Below are positions 24,577-32,434 of a stretch of DNA of 58,856 bases, in pieces. Under the pieces are notes generated by a model. It was not told where the DNA came from, searched no databases, and saw nothing but the letters and a program-made list of their open reading frames with translations. The position numbers and the translations under genes are program-made. This stretch comes from an uncultured Bacilli bacterium (GTDB lineage Bacteria > Bacillota_I > Bacilli_A > RF39 > UBA660): NCBI GenBank assembly GCA_934119965.1, contig CAKOTA010000007.1, positions 1 to 58,856 of the forward strand, read 5' to 3'. Within the stretch, counting starts at the first letter, position 1, and every line of letters begins with the position of its first letter.

Positions 24577-24654
24577 ATGACAAAAAGAGAAATATCTTTA
24601 TTTTTAATAATAATTCTATTATTTGTTATAATTTTTACTTTATTGTATAAATAA
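24577..24654 (+). CDS. Small hydrophobic peptide, type I toxin-like
   Basis: A 25-codon frame: charged MTKRE, then a continuous hydrophobic stretch of about 18 residues (ISLFLIIILLFVIIFTLL), ending YK. AAGGCGGTGAT lies 3 bases before the ATG, a strong site. Charged start plus a single membrane span plus basic end is the layout of Fst/TxpA/holin-like type I toxins, which insert in the membrane. The surrounding RNA structure (5' end paired with 3' end, antisense terminator) supports this, but no family match was run. Confidence 0.55.
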   Translation: MTKREISLFLIIILLFVIIFTLLYK

Positions 24655-24740
24655 TAAAAAAGCACTATCACAGGGGGGATAGTGCATTCCAAAAAAACTT
24701 AGGAATGTATCTAACTCTTGTAACAATTAGATATATCCTT
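24655..24740 (-). ncRNA. Predicted antisense RNA of the 24.5-kb toxin-like locus
   Basis: On the minus strand GCACTATC (24685-24678) and GATAGTGC (24669-24662) form an 8-bp stem followed by a T run at 24661-24655: a terminator pointing away from any minus-strand gene. A minus-strand TACAAT at 24750-24745 is a possible -10; the -35 is weak. The RNA would cover the 3' end of the toxin transcript. It would also carry the complement of the 11-nt direct repeat TAGTGCATTCC that occurs at 24540-24550 (leader) and 24680-24690. Confidence 0.45.
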
Positions 24741-24744
24741 TTTT
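24702..24744 (+). terminator. Terminator of the toxin-like mRNA, competing with a long-range 5'-3' helix
   Basis: GTATCTAA (24707-24714) pairs with TTAGATAT (24727-24734) within a longer hairpin, followed by CC and six T. The same two arms are also complementary to the mRNA 5' end: GGAATGTATCTAAC (24702-24715) to 24538-24550 and CAATTAGATATATC (24724-24737) to 24522-24535. Confidence 0.62.
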
Positions 24745-24839
24745 ATTGTATGAGCAATAACTCATCTATATACATAGTAACATTTTAAAAATATTTTTTC
24801 AATAATATTATAAAAAAATTTTAAAACAAACAAAATTTC

Positions 24840-25244
24840 TGCATAATAAGTTGTGGTATAGGGGTGTATGACACAACAACATATAAAGCAAGTGATGTAT
24901 TATATACACCAAGTGATGGAACAAGTGTGAATGTAAATGATGTTTTAAATGAATTGTATAATAAAAGTAATGGTGAAGGATATTCTGATATTAAAATTTA
25001 TTATAATTCTGGTTGGAAAAGTGGAACTTGTTATATTGAAGTTAGTTTTAATATACCTAGTGGATATAATTATTTAAGTTTAACAAATAATTAAACAACT
25101 AAAATAGTAATTGATAGTAAAATTGTTAATATTAATCCAGTTGAAAAATATAGTGTCTCAGAAAAAGATGTAGAAACAATAAGAATATATGGTGTTGTTA
25201 ATAGTAGAAATCAATGTATTGCAAGTGGTGCCTGTTGTAATTAG
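24840..25244 (+). pseudogene. Remnant of an exported or cell-surface protein gene
   Basis: One frame gives YDTTTYKASDVLYTPSDG, then VNVNDVLNELYNKSNGEG, reaches TAA at 25092-25094, and continues in the same frame as TTKIVIDSKIVNINPVEKY to CIASGACCN and TAG at 25242-25244. No start codon with a ribosome binding site is present, and the frame closes upstream near 24822. The DVLNELYNK segment resembles a repeat common in surface or pilin-like proteins of gut Bacilli; this comparison is from memory. It is best read as the C-terminal end of a dead gene. Confidence 0.55.
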
Positions 25245-25309
25245 TCATTAATTTGTTTCAAAAATTAACTTTATAATTAAATTAGTGTAGTTAAAGTTCT
25301 ATCCTTAAT

Positions 25310-25331
25310 GGACATAATTTGTCCTTTTTTT
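25310..25331 (+). terminator. Terminator before dacB
   Basis: GGACA (25310-25314) / TGTCC (25320-25324), loop TAATT, then seven T. It would end transcription coming from the broken gene or toxin-like locus. The dacB promoter elements lie inside the same sequence. Confidence 0.6.
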
Positions 25332-25339
25332 CATATAAT
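25312..25339 (+). promoter_or_regulatory. Sporulation (sigma-E-like) promoter of dacB-spmA-spmB
   Basis: ACATAATT (25312-25319) and CATATAAT (25332-25339) with the same 12-base T-rich spacing as the yabG promoter. One mismatch from CATACAnT. The dacB-spm operon is sigma-E-dependent in Bacillus. Confidence 0.6.
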
Positions 25340-25370
25340 TTTTTAGGTGAAAAAAATGAAAAAATTTTTA
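25318..25370 (+). repeat. Direct repeat copy B (functional dacB upstream and start)
   Basis: Near-identical partner of 24276-24328. It contains the -10 element, the AGGTG ribosome binding site and the first codons of dacB. Confidence 0.7.
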
Positions 25371-26426
25371 TTATTTTTAATTATATTAATTCCTATAAAT
25401 ATAAAAGCATTAGATGTAAATACAAATAAATATATATTAATGGATATGGATACAAATAGAATAATAATAGGAGAAAATATAAATGAAGTAAAAAGTGTAG
25501 CTTCTATATCTAAAATAATGACAGCTATACTAGCTATCGAAAGTGGAAAAATGGATGATAAAGTAACTGTGGGAGATGAAATTTTGGCAGCCTATGGTTC
25601 TGGAATATATATAAAACAGGGGGAAGTTTTAACTCTTAAAGATCTAGTATATGGACTAATGCTAAGAAGTGGTAATGATGCTTCCTATGCGATTGCTAAA
25701 TACGTAGGAGGTAGTGTTGAAAACTTTGTAAAAAAAATGAATGAAAAAGCAATAGAAATAGGAATGAAAAATACAACATTTAATAACCCTAATGGTTTAG
25801 ATGAAGAAAAAGGAAACTATTCTACTGCCTACGATATGGCAATACTTACTAGTTATGCAATGAAAAATAATGAATATAAAAAAATAACCAAAACAAAAAA
25901 ATATGTTTTAAAAACAAATATGAATGTTTACTCTTGGACCAATAAAAACAAATTACTTAAATTATATAAATATGCAACTGGAGGAAAAACAGGATATACT
26001 AAAATAGCTAAAAGAACATTAGTAACAACAGCCTCTAAAAACAATATTAATTTAGTAGTTGTGACTCTTAACGATGGTGATGATTGGAATGACCATATTG
26101 AATTATTTGATTATGGATTTAACACATATAAAAAATATAGCATTTTAAAAAAAGGAAAAATAGAAGTACCTGATACACAATATAAAAATTATCAGTATTA
26201 TATAAAAAATAATTTTAATTACATATTAGATAATATAGAAAAAGATAACATAATATTAAAATTTAAAATAGAAAAAAATAAAATAATTAAAAATAATATG
26301 AAAATTGGAAAAATAGAAGTATATTTAACAAATACACTAATTTATACTGACGACTTATATATAAGTAAAAAAGAAAAAACAACATTTTTAGATAAAGTAA
26401 AAGGATGGTTTAAAAATGATAAATAA
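25356..26426 (+). CDS. dacB: D-alanyl-D-alanine carboxypeptidase (sporulation DacB type)
   Basis: S11-family penicillin-binding protein that trims stem peptides; in the spm operon it adjusts cortex cross-linking. The 356-residue protein has a signal peptide (residues 1-19, ending KALD), SISK with the active serine near residue 50, SGN near 107 and KTGYTK near 208. A C-terminal beta domain and a basic tail follow. The ATG at 25356 is 8 bases after AGG; a GTG 9 bases earlier lies inside that site. It overlaps spmA by 11 bases. Order dacB-spmA-spmB-rluB is that of Bacillus. Confidence 0.9.
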   Translation: MKKFLLFLIILIPINIKALDVNTNKYILMDMDTNRIIIGENINEVKSVASISKIMTAILAIESGKMDDKVTVGDEILAAYGSGIYIKQGEVLTLKDLVYGLMLRSGNDASYAIAKYVGGSVENFVKKMNEKAIEIGMKNTTFNNPNGLDEEKGNYSTAYDMAILTSYAMKNNEYKKITKTKKYVLKTNMNVYSWTNKNKLLKLYKYATGGKTGYTKIAKRTLVTTASKNNINLVVVTLNDGDDWNDHIELFDYGFNTYKKYSILKKGKIEVPDTQYKNYQYYIKNNFNYILDNIEKDNIILKFKIEKNKIIKNNMKIGKIEVYLTNTLIYTDDLYISKKEKTTFLDKVKGWFKNDK

Positions 26427-26997
26427 AATATGGGGATTTTTTATAATATCAGGTATTTTATTTTCATTGTTTACAGGTAATATAGAAGTAATTAATAAAG
26501 AAATTCTAGAATGTACAAATGTAGCATTTGATATGATTATAAAAATATTTCCAGTTTTAGCACTTTGGTTAGGAATAATGAAAATAGCTGAAACATCAGG
26601 TTTACTAAAAAAATTAGCAAGTCTTTTAACACCAATCTTATCAAAAATATTTCCAGAAATACCAGCTGGTCATGAATCACTAAGTTTAATTGCTTCAAAT
26701 GTAATTGCTAATATGGCGGGATTAGGTAGTGCCGCAACACCATTTGGATTAAAAGCAATGGATTCTTTACAAACTTTAAATAAAAAAAAGGATACAGCAA
26801 CCCGTAGTATGATTACATTTTTAGTATTAAATACAAGTGGCGTAACAATCATTCCAACAACTATAATATCACTTAGAATGTTATATGGAAGTAGTGATCC
26901 GACAAAAATTGTAATACCTTGTTTACTAGCAACCACTTGTTCTACTATTGCTGGACTTACAATTGATAGAATAATAGCTAGAAAGGTGAATAAATGA
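26416..26997 (+). CDS. spmA: Spore maturation protein SpmA
   Basis: 193-residue membrane protein of the nucleoside-recognition (Gate) superfamily, with about five hydrophobic segments. Blocks IFPVLALWLGIMKIAETSGL near residue 45, ASNVIANMAGLGSAATPFGL near residue 93 and LVLNTSGVTIIPTT near residue 136 are SpmA hallmarks. Together with SpmB it is needed for full spore core dehydration. Overlap with dacB (11 bases) and with spmB (ATGA) shows a tight operon. Confidence 0.95.
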   Translation: MINKIWGFFIISGILFSLFTGNIEVINKEILECTNVAFDMIIKIFPVLALWLGIMKIAETSGLLKKLASLLTPILSKIFPEIPAGHESLSLIASNVIANMAGLGSAATPFGLKAMDSLQTLNKKKDTATRSMITFLVLNTSGVTIIPTTIISLRMLYGSSDPTKIVIPCLLATTCSTIAGLTIDRIIARKVNK

Positions 26998-27509
26998 CAA
27001 TATCTAATTTAATTATTCCATTAATGGTATTATTTATTATAATTTATGGAATTAAAAAAAAGGTAAATATTTATGATGAATTTTTGACTGGATCAACAGA
27101 ATCATTTGGAATGATTTTGAAAATTTTTCCTTGTCTTTTAGCAATGATATTAGGAATAAATATATTCTTAAAAAGTGGGCTATTAAACATTATCACTAAC
27201 ATATTAGAACCATTTTTTGATTTAATAAAAATTCCAATTCAAGTGTTTCCTATGATGATAATGAGACCGATATCAGGGACCTCCTCTTTAGCAATTCTAA
27301 ATAATTTATTTGAAACCTTTGGTCCAGATTCAATTATTGGAATATTAGGCTCAATAATTCAAGGATCAACTGATACCACATTTTATGTTATAACACTTTA
27401 CTTTGGAAGCATTGGAATAAAAAAAATAAGATATGCATTATGGGCGGGTCTATTTGCTGACCTGATAGGAATAACAGCCTCAATAATAATTACGAATATT
27501 TTATTTTAA
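26994..27509 (+). CDS. spmB: Spore maturation protein SpmB
   Basis: 171-residue membrane protein, partner of SpmA in core dehydration. Typical segments are FLTGSTESFGMILKIFPCLL near residue 31, MMIMRPISGTSSLAIL near residue 84, and IQGSTDTTFYVITLYFGSIG near residue 122. About four membrane helices. It is the last gene of the dacB-spmA-spmB unit; a vegetative-type promoter for rluB begins 5 bases after it. Confidence 0.95.
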   Translation: MTISNLIIPLMVLFIIIYGIKKKVNIYDEFLTGSTESFGMILKIFPCLLAMILGINIFLKSGLLNIITNILEPFFDLIKIPIQVFPMMIMRPISGTSSLAILNNLFETFGPDSIIGILGSIIQGSTDTTFYVITLYFGSIGIKKIRYALWAGLFADLIGITASIIITNILF

Positions 27510-27513
27510 TTTC

Positions 27514-27542
27514 TTGTTTAAATTCAATTAATAAGGTATAAT
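27514..27542 (+). promoter_or_regulatory. Sigma-A promoter of rluB
   Basis: TTGTTT (27514-27519) and TATAAT (27537-27542), 17-bp spacer, just before the AGGTGATTTT ribosome binding site. It separates housekeeping rluB from the sporulation genes upstream. Confidence 0.62.
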
Positions 27543-27558
27543 CATTACAGGTGATTTT

Positions 27559-28272
27559 ATGGAAAGATTACAAAAGGTAATAGCAAACTATGGTTATACT
27601 TCTAGAAGAAAAGCAGAAGAATTAATATTAAAAGGAAAAGTAAGAGTTAATGGAAGTATTGTTAGAGAATTAGGAATAAAAGTAGAACCAAGTGATACCA
27701 TTGAAGTTGAAGGAACAGTTTTAGAAAATACTGAAAAAGTTTATTTTTTACTTAATAAACCAAGAGGCGTAATTACTTCGGTAAGCGATGATAAAAATAG
27801 AAAAACGGTAGTTGATTTAATTCACACGAATAAAAGAATTTATCCTGTAGGTAGATTAGACTATGATACAACAGGAGCTTTATTACTTACTAATGATGGT
27901 GAACTTGCTAACAAATTAATGCATCCTAAAAATAATATTGATAAAGTATATGTAGCTAAAGTAAAAGGATTAATTGGAAAAAAGGAATTAACTAAATTAG
28001 CAAATGGAGTTTATCTTGATGGAATAAAAACAAGTAAAGGTAAAGCTAGAATACTTAAATATGATAAAAAGGCTGATACATCCATAGTAGAATTAACAAT
28101 TCACGAAGGAAAAAATCATCAAGTTAAAAGAATGTTTGAAGCAATTGGATACAATGTCTTAAAACTAAAAAGAGAAAGTATTTCATTTTTAAGTATCAAA
28201 AATTTAAAATCAGGTGAATACATCGAGTTAAAACCAAAAGATGTTAAAAGATTATATAATGATACAAAATAA
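27559..28272 (+). CDS. rluB: rRNA pseudouridine synthase, RsuA/RluB family
   Basis: Converts a specific uridine of large-subunit rRNA to pseudouridine. The 237-residue protein has an N-terminal S4 domain (QKVIANYGYTSRRKAEELI, residues 4-55) and the catalytic domain with VGRLDYDTTGALLLTNDGE, where the aspartate of RLDYDT is catalytic, followed by EGKNHQVKRMFEAIG. Length matches RluB of Firmicutes, and its place after spmB is conserved. Confidence 0.92.
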   Translation: MERLQKVIANYGYTSRRKAEELILKGKVRVNGSIVRELGIKVEPSDTIEVEGTVLENTEKVYFLLNKPRGVITSVSDDKNRKTVVDLIHTNKRIYPVGRLDYDTTGALLLTNDGELANKLMHPKNNIDKVYVAKVKGLIGKKELTKLANGVYLDGIKTSKGKARILKYDKKADTSIVELTIHEGKNHQVKRMFEAIGYNVLKLKRESISFLSIKNLKSGEYIELKPKDVKRLYNDTK

Positions 28273-28312
28273 TATAATTTTATGTTATAATCTTATATAG
28301 AAAGGAGTAATT

Positions 28313-28774
28313 ATGAAAAAGATTATTAGTAGTTTATTTCTTATTTTAGTATTTTCATTAACTGGATGCGGTAATAAAGAAGCTACTATCGAATGTAATT
28401 TAAATTCAAAAAATCCATCAAATAACTATGAATTAAAAACTGATTATACAATTCACGCTAAAGGTGATATTGTTGAATATGTTGAAACTACTGAAACAGT
28501 TATTTCTGATAAAGAAAGCGTTTTGAGTTATTTCAAAGAATATGTAGAATCAACTTATAAATCAATGAATGATTCTTATGGTGGATATGATAATAAAGTT
28601 ACAGTAGATGGTAATAAATTAGTCTCTACTACAAAAATTGATTATACTAAAATGGATATGGAAAAATTTATAGAAGATAATACTGCTATGAAGTCATATG
28701 TTAATAAAAATAATCAACTTAAAGTTGAAGGAGTTAAAAAAATATATGAACAATTAGGAGCTGTTTGTAAATAA
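28313..28774 (+). CDS. Lipoprotein, YehR/DUF1307-like
   Basis: 153-residue protein with a lipoprotein signal peptide: KKIISSLFLILVFS then the lipobox LTGC, so it should be anchored at the outer face of the membrane through Cys19. The mature part, with ATIECNL, VEYVETTETVI and repeated acidic/aromatic beta segments, resembles the YehR/DUF1307 family of unknown function; this family call is tentative. It is monocistronic, with GAAAGGAG before the ATG and its own terminator. Confidence 0.72.
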   Translation: MKKIISSLFLILVFSLTGCGNKEATIECNLNSKNPSNNYELKTDYTIHAKGDIVEYVETTETVISDKESVLSYFKEYVESTYKSMNDSYGGYDNKVTVDGNKLVSTTKIDYTKMDMEKFIEDNTAMKSYVNKNNQLKVEGVKKIYEQLGAVCK

Positions 28775-28801
28775 TAAAGCGCAATGCTTTATTATTTTTT
28801 T
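28770..28801 (+). terminator. Rho-independent terminator after the lipoprotein gene
   Basis: An 11-bp stem AATAATAAAGC (28770-28780) / GCTTTATTATT (28786-28796), 5-nt loop, then T residues. Confidence 0.85.
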
Positions 28802-28831
28802 ATTTGTTTTTAATTTTTTGTTAAAAAGATG

Positions 28832-28860
28832 TTGACAAACTAAATTGTTTTTAATATAAT
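28832..28860 (+). promoter_or_regulatory. Sigma-A promoter of the NAD operon
   Basis: Perfect TTGACA (28832-28837) and TATAAT (28855-28860), 17-bp spacer. The first of three near-palindromes overlaps the end of the -10 box and the expected start point. The leader to pncA is about 125 bases. Confidence 0.85.
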
Positions 28861-28872
28861 GTTAATAACAAG
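28858..28872. promoter_or_regulatory. Putative NrtR operator, site 1
   Basis: AATGTTAATAACAAG, 13 of 15 matches to the shared consensus ATTGTTAWTAACAAT. It covers the start point of the NAD operon promoter, where a bound repressor would block initiation. Confidence 0.55.
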
Positions 28873-28898
28873 AAAGAAATCTTGTAATAATTTTTAGA

Positions 28899-28913
28899 AT
28901 TGTTATTAACAAT
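28899..28913. promoter_or_regulatory. Putative NrtR operator, site 2
   Basis: ATTGTTATTAACAAT, palindromic except for the central base and extended by one more A/T pair on each side. It is the best of the three copies. Confidence 0.55.
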
Positions 28914-28955
28914 TTATTAATAAGTATTCTGCAAAAAGAATATATTATATTGTTG

Positions 28956-28970
28956 ATTGTTATTAACAAA
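28956..28970. promoter_or_regulatory. Putative NrtR operator, site 3
   Basis: ATTGTTATTAACAAA, 14 of 15 matches to site 2, 22 bases upstream of the pncA start. Confidence 0.5.
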
Positions 28971-28991
28971 ACGATAGAAAGAAGGAAAAAT

Positions 28992-29618
28992 ATGAATGAA
29001 AAAATAAAAAAATTAGAAGAATACAAGAAAGCATTATATGTTATTGATATGGTGGAAGGGTTTGTCAATATTGGAGCTATGGCTAACCCAGAATATAACA
29101 AATTAATACCTGAACAATTAAAAATAATAAATGAATTTAGAAAAAATCAGGAATTAGTTAACTTTATTTGTGAGGCCCATACTGAAAATGCTTTAGAATT
29201 TAATAATTATCCTAAACATTGTGTATTAGGAACTAAGGAAGCTGAATTAATACCAGACTTTATAAATCAAAAGGAATATCCAAATACAAAAATTTATCAA
29301 AAAAACTCTATTAATGGTATGTTAAACGATAATTTAAGAGCAGATATTTCAAAAATGAAAAATTTAGAAGAAGCAGTAATTATAGGGGTATGTGAAGATT
29401 TATGTGTTATGGATTTTGCCAGAACATATGCAAGATATATGGATGAAATAAATCATAAAATAAAATTATATGTAGTTGCTGATGCAGTTGATACCTTTGA
29501 TGCTCCAAATCACAATTGTGAAGAATGGAAAAAAATTGCTCGTATGGTAATGGAACAAGCCGGTATTACTTATGTAAAAGATTGCAATGAATTAACAGAA
29601 AAAACTAAGTGTAAATAG
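28992..29618 (+). CDS. pncA: Nicotinamidase-like cysteine hydrolase
   Basis: Predicted to deamidate nicotinamide to nicotinate in NAD salvage. The 208-residue isochorismatase-fold protein shows ALYVIDMVEGFVN (catalytic Asp, near residue 17), the central lysine region IYQKNSINGM, and IGVCEDLCVMDFA with the catalytic cysteine near residue 140. The ATG at 28992 follows GAAGGAAAAAT; a longer frame runs through operator site 3 and lacks a site. It is the first gene of the NAD operon, 14 bases before pncB. Confidence 0.87.
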   Translation: MNEKIKKLEEYKKALYVIDMVEGFVNIGAMANPEYNKLIPEQLKIINEFRKNQELVNFICEAHTENALEFNNYPKHCVLGTKEAELIPDFINQKEYPNTKIYQKNSINGMLNDNLRADISKMKNLEEAVIIGVCEDLCVMDFARTYARYMDEINHKIKLYVVADAVDTFDAPNHNCEEWKKIARMVMEQAGITYVKDCNELTEKTKCK

Positions 29619-29632
29619 AAAGAAGGAATATT

Positions 29633-31090
29633 ATGAAATTATACAATGGATATAAAAGATTAAATAGAAATTATACTTTACTAACAGATGAATATGAATT
29701 TAGTATGTCAAATGCATATTTTATAAATCACAAAGAAAAAGAAGAAGCAGTTTTTGATATATTTTTTAGAAAAGTACCAAACGATGGTGGTTATGCAATA
29801 ATGGCTGGATTAGATAAAATAATTCCATATATTGAAGATTTAAAATTTAATGAAGAAAATTTGGAATATCTAAGAAAAAATGGATATGATGAAGGATTTA
29901 TAGAATATTTAAAAAATTTCAAATTTACAGGAAACATATATGCTGTTCCTGATGGAACACCAGTATTTCCAAATGAACCAATTGTCACAATAAAAGCACC
30001 AATTATTGAAGCCCAAATAATTGAAACAGCAATTCTATCAATTATAAATGGTGCAATGGAACACGCAACTGCTGCTAGAAAGATAGTAGAAGCGACTCCT
30101 AAAAATGTTCCTATAATGGAATTTGGTGCTAGAAGAGCAGATGGTTTAGAAGCTGCTATTGATGCCTCTATTTATGCGATAATGGCAGGATGTGCGGGAA
30201 CAAGTAATGCGTTAGCAGCCGATATGTTAGGAATAAAAGGATTAGGAACTCAAGCACATAGCTATATTGAATCATTTGCTAGTGAATATGACGCCTTTTT
30301 AGCTTATGCAAAAGCATATCCTAATAATTGTTTATTATTAGTAGATACAATTGATACTTTAAAAAGTGGTGTTGTTAATGCTATTAAAGTGGCTAAAGAA
30401 TATTTGATACCAAACGGATATAGATTAAAAGGAATTCGAATTGATTCAGGTGATTTAGCTTATTTATCTAAAGAAGCAAGAAAAATGTTAGATGAAGCTG
30501 GATTAGAAGATGCTACTATATGTTTAAGTAATGGATTAAATGCTAAAACAATTAAATCGTTACAAGATGAAGGAGCATATTTTGATTCACTAGGAGTAGG
30601 TGATAATATATCTAAACCTAATGGAAGAATGGGATGTGTTTATAAGGAAGTTGCATTAATTAATAGTGGTGAAATAATTCCAAAAATAAAATTAAGTAAT
30701 GATATTACAAAAACAATCAATCCAGATTATAAAGATTTATATAGAGCTTATGATAAAGAAACAGGCTTTGCGATAGCAGATATAATGACAAAAAAAGGTA
30801 GTAAATTAGATAAAAAAGATTTAATAATTGTTGATCCAACTAATATTTTAAAACAAACAACCTTAAATAATTTTGAACTTGTAAAACTACAAAAGCCAAT
30901 ATTTATAAATGGTAAATTAGTATATGATGATCCAGATATATTCACAAAAAAACAATATTGTGAAGATCAAATGAAAACAATTTATCCAGAAATTAAAAGG
31001 GAATTAAATCCTCACGAATATTATGTTGATGGAACTTTAGAATATGTTGAGCACAAAAATAAAATGATTAGGAAGTTAAAACAAATATGA
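29633..31090 (+). CDS. pncB: Nicotinate phosphoribosyltransferase
   Basis: Joins nicotinate to PRPP, giving nicotinate mononucleotide. The 485-residue protein has LLTDEYEFSMSNAYF at the N-terminus, EFGARRADGLEAAIDAS with the phosphate-binding arginines near residue 163, GTQAHSYIESF near residue 203 with the histidine phosphorylated in known enzymes, and GIRIDSGDLAYLS near residue 268. Length fits the Gram-positive long form. It overlaps the nudix gene by 4 bases. Confidence 0.95.
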   Translation: MKLYNGYKRLNRNYTLLTDEYEFSMSNAYFINHKEKEEAVFDIFFRKVPNDGGYAIMAGLDKIIPYIEDLKFNEENLEYLRKNGYDEGFIEYLKNFKFTGNIYAVPDGTPVFPNEPIVTIKAPIIEAQIIETAILSIINGAMEHATAARKIVEATPKNVPIMEFGARRADGLEAAIDASIYAIMAGCAGTSNALAADMLGIKGLGTQAHSYIESFASEYDAFLAYAKAYPNNCLLLVDTIDTLKSGVVNAIKVAKEYLIPNGYRLKGIRIDSGDLAYLSKEARKMLDEAGLEDATICLSNGLNAKTIKSLQDEGAYFDSLGVGDNISKPNGRMGCVYKEVALINSGEIIPKIKLSNDITKTINPDYKDLYRAYDKETGFAIADIMTKKGSKLDKKDLIIVDPTNILKQTTLNNFELVKLQKPIFINGKLVYDDPDIFTKKQYCEDQMKTIYPEIKRELNPHEYYVDGTLEYVEHKNKMIRKLKQI

Positions 31091-31680
31091 TAAACTTAGT
31101 AGATTTAAATCGAAAAATAGAAGAATTAAAAACAATAAAAAAAGAATTAATTAATGAAAAATGTAGATTCTTAAGTACCCAAAAATATGAAATAAAATTA
31201 AACAATGGTGAAACAATTATAAGAGAAAAATTACTTAAAAATGGTATAGAAAAAGAAGCTGTAATTATTTTAGCAATTACTGATAAAAATGAAGTATTGT
31301 TATCAGTTGAACCAAGAGTTTTTACAAAAGAAACTGTTTTAGCAAACCTACCAGCTGGTTATAGAGAAAAAAACGAAACAATTTATGAAGCAGCACTAAG
31401 AGAATTAAAAGAAGAAACAGGATATGTAACAAATGACATAGAATTAATAAATAGTTATTATCAAGACCAAGGAATATCAGGTGCCTTAAATTATTCATTT
31501 ATATGTAGAAATTGTATTAAAGAAACAAAACAAAATTTAGATAAAGATGAATATATCAATATATTTAAGTGTAATTATTGTGATATAGAAGAATTAATCA
31601 AACTTGGGTTTATAAAAGATGCAAATTCAATATTAACAATATTGAGTTCAAAAGAAAGAGAGATGACAAAACATGTTTAA
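31087..31680 (+). CDS. NUDIX hydrolase, ADP-ribose pyrophosphatase-like
   Basis: 197-residue hydrolase with an intact Nudix box: G near residue 97, then E at the right spacing and RELKEETGY, all catalytic glutamates present. The N-terminal beta strand region and preceding PAGY are those of ADP-ribose pyrophosphatases (NudF type). In this operon the likely substrate is ADP-ribose, a product of NAD breakdown and the known ligand of NrtR repressors; that is inference from context. It overlaps nadE by 8 bases. Confidence 0.85.
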   Translation: MINLVDLNRKIEELKTIKKELINEKCRFLSTQKYEIKLNNGETIIREKLLKNGIEKEAVIILAITDKNEVLLSVEPRVFTKETVLANLPAGYREKNETIYEAALRELKEETGYVTNDIELINSYYQDQGISGALNYSFICRNCIKETKQNLDKDEYINIFKCNYCDIEELIKLGFIKDANSILTILSSKEREMTKHV

Positions 31681-32422
31681 TGTAGAAAAAGAAACAAAAA
31701 ATTTAATTGAATTTATTAGAAATTATTATAAAGAATATAATTTAGGAGGAGCAATATTAGGAATAAGTGGAGGTAAAGATTCTGCTGTAGTAGCTGCTAT
31801 TATGTGTGAAGCTTTAGGAAAAGAAAATGTTATAGGAGTTACACTTCCTTGTCATTCTAAAGAAGAAGATAAAATAGATGCTAAATTAATTAGTGATGCA
31901 TATGGTTTTAAATTAATTGATTTTGATTTAACAAATGTTTATGATAATTTTAAGAATGAAGTATATAAACTTGGTAATTTTACAGATAAACAATTAGAAA
32001 ATAGTGACATAAATGTTAAACCTAGGTTAAGAATGACAACTGTTTATTATTTAGCAGCCCTATATACAGAATTAACTGGAAAACCATATATAGTAGCAGG
32101 TACAAGTAATAAATGTGAGCTATTTGTTGGTTATTTTACAAAAGGTGGAGATTCAGTACACGATATTGGAGTTCTTACAGACTTTACAGTTGATGAAGTT
32201 ATAAAAATAGGTGAATATTTAAATGTTCCAGAAAAAGTTTTATATAAAAAACCTAATGATGGTTTATCAAATAAAACAGATGAAGATAAATTAGGTGTTA
32301 AATATAGTGATATTGAAAAATATATGAAACAAGAAAAATTAGATAATAAGGTTCAGGAAAAAATAAAAAAACTTCACAAAAATGCTTATCATAAATTTAA
32401 TTTACCATACTATAAAAGATAA
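31673..32422 (+). CDS. nadE: NH3-dependent NAD+ synthetase
   Basis: Amidates nicotinate adenine dinucleotide to NAD with ATP and ammonia. The 249-residue protein has the P-loop GISGGKDSAVVAAI near residue 30, AGTSNKCELFVGYFTKGGDS near residue 142, and KPNDGLSNKTDEDKLG near residue 195. There is no glutaminase domain, so free ammonia is the expected nitrogen donor. Coupled by overlap to the nudix gene. Confidence 0.95.
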   Translation: MFNVEKETKNLIEFIRNYYKEYNLGGAILGISGGKDSAVVAAIMCEALGKENVIGVTLPCHSKEEDKIDAKLISDAYGFKLIDFDLTNVYDNFKNEVYKLGNFTDKQLENSDINVKPRLRMTTVYYLAALYTELTGKPYIVAGTSNKCELFVGYFTKGGDSVHDIGVLTDFTVDEVIKIGEYLNVPEKVLYKKPNDGLSNKTDEDKLGVKYSDIEKYMKQEKLDNKVQEKIKKLHKNAYHKFNLPYYKR

Positions 32423-32434
32423 GAAGGTGATTCT

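Noticed and set aside
24462..24692. Minus-strand 76-codon frame across the 24.5-kb toxin-like locus
   Set aside because: No ribosome binding site, and it runs through the predicted RNA structures and the well-supported small plus-strand frame.
28861..28991. Riboswitch in the NAD operon leader
   Set aside because: The leader is explained by three operator-like palindromes; I see no NAD-II or other known riboswitch core. A covariance-model search could overturn this.
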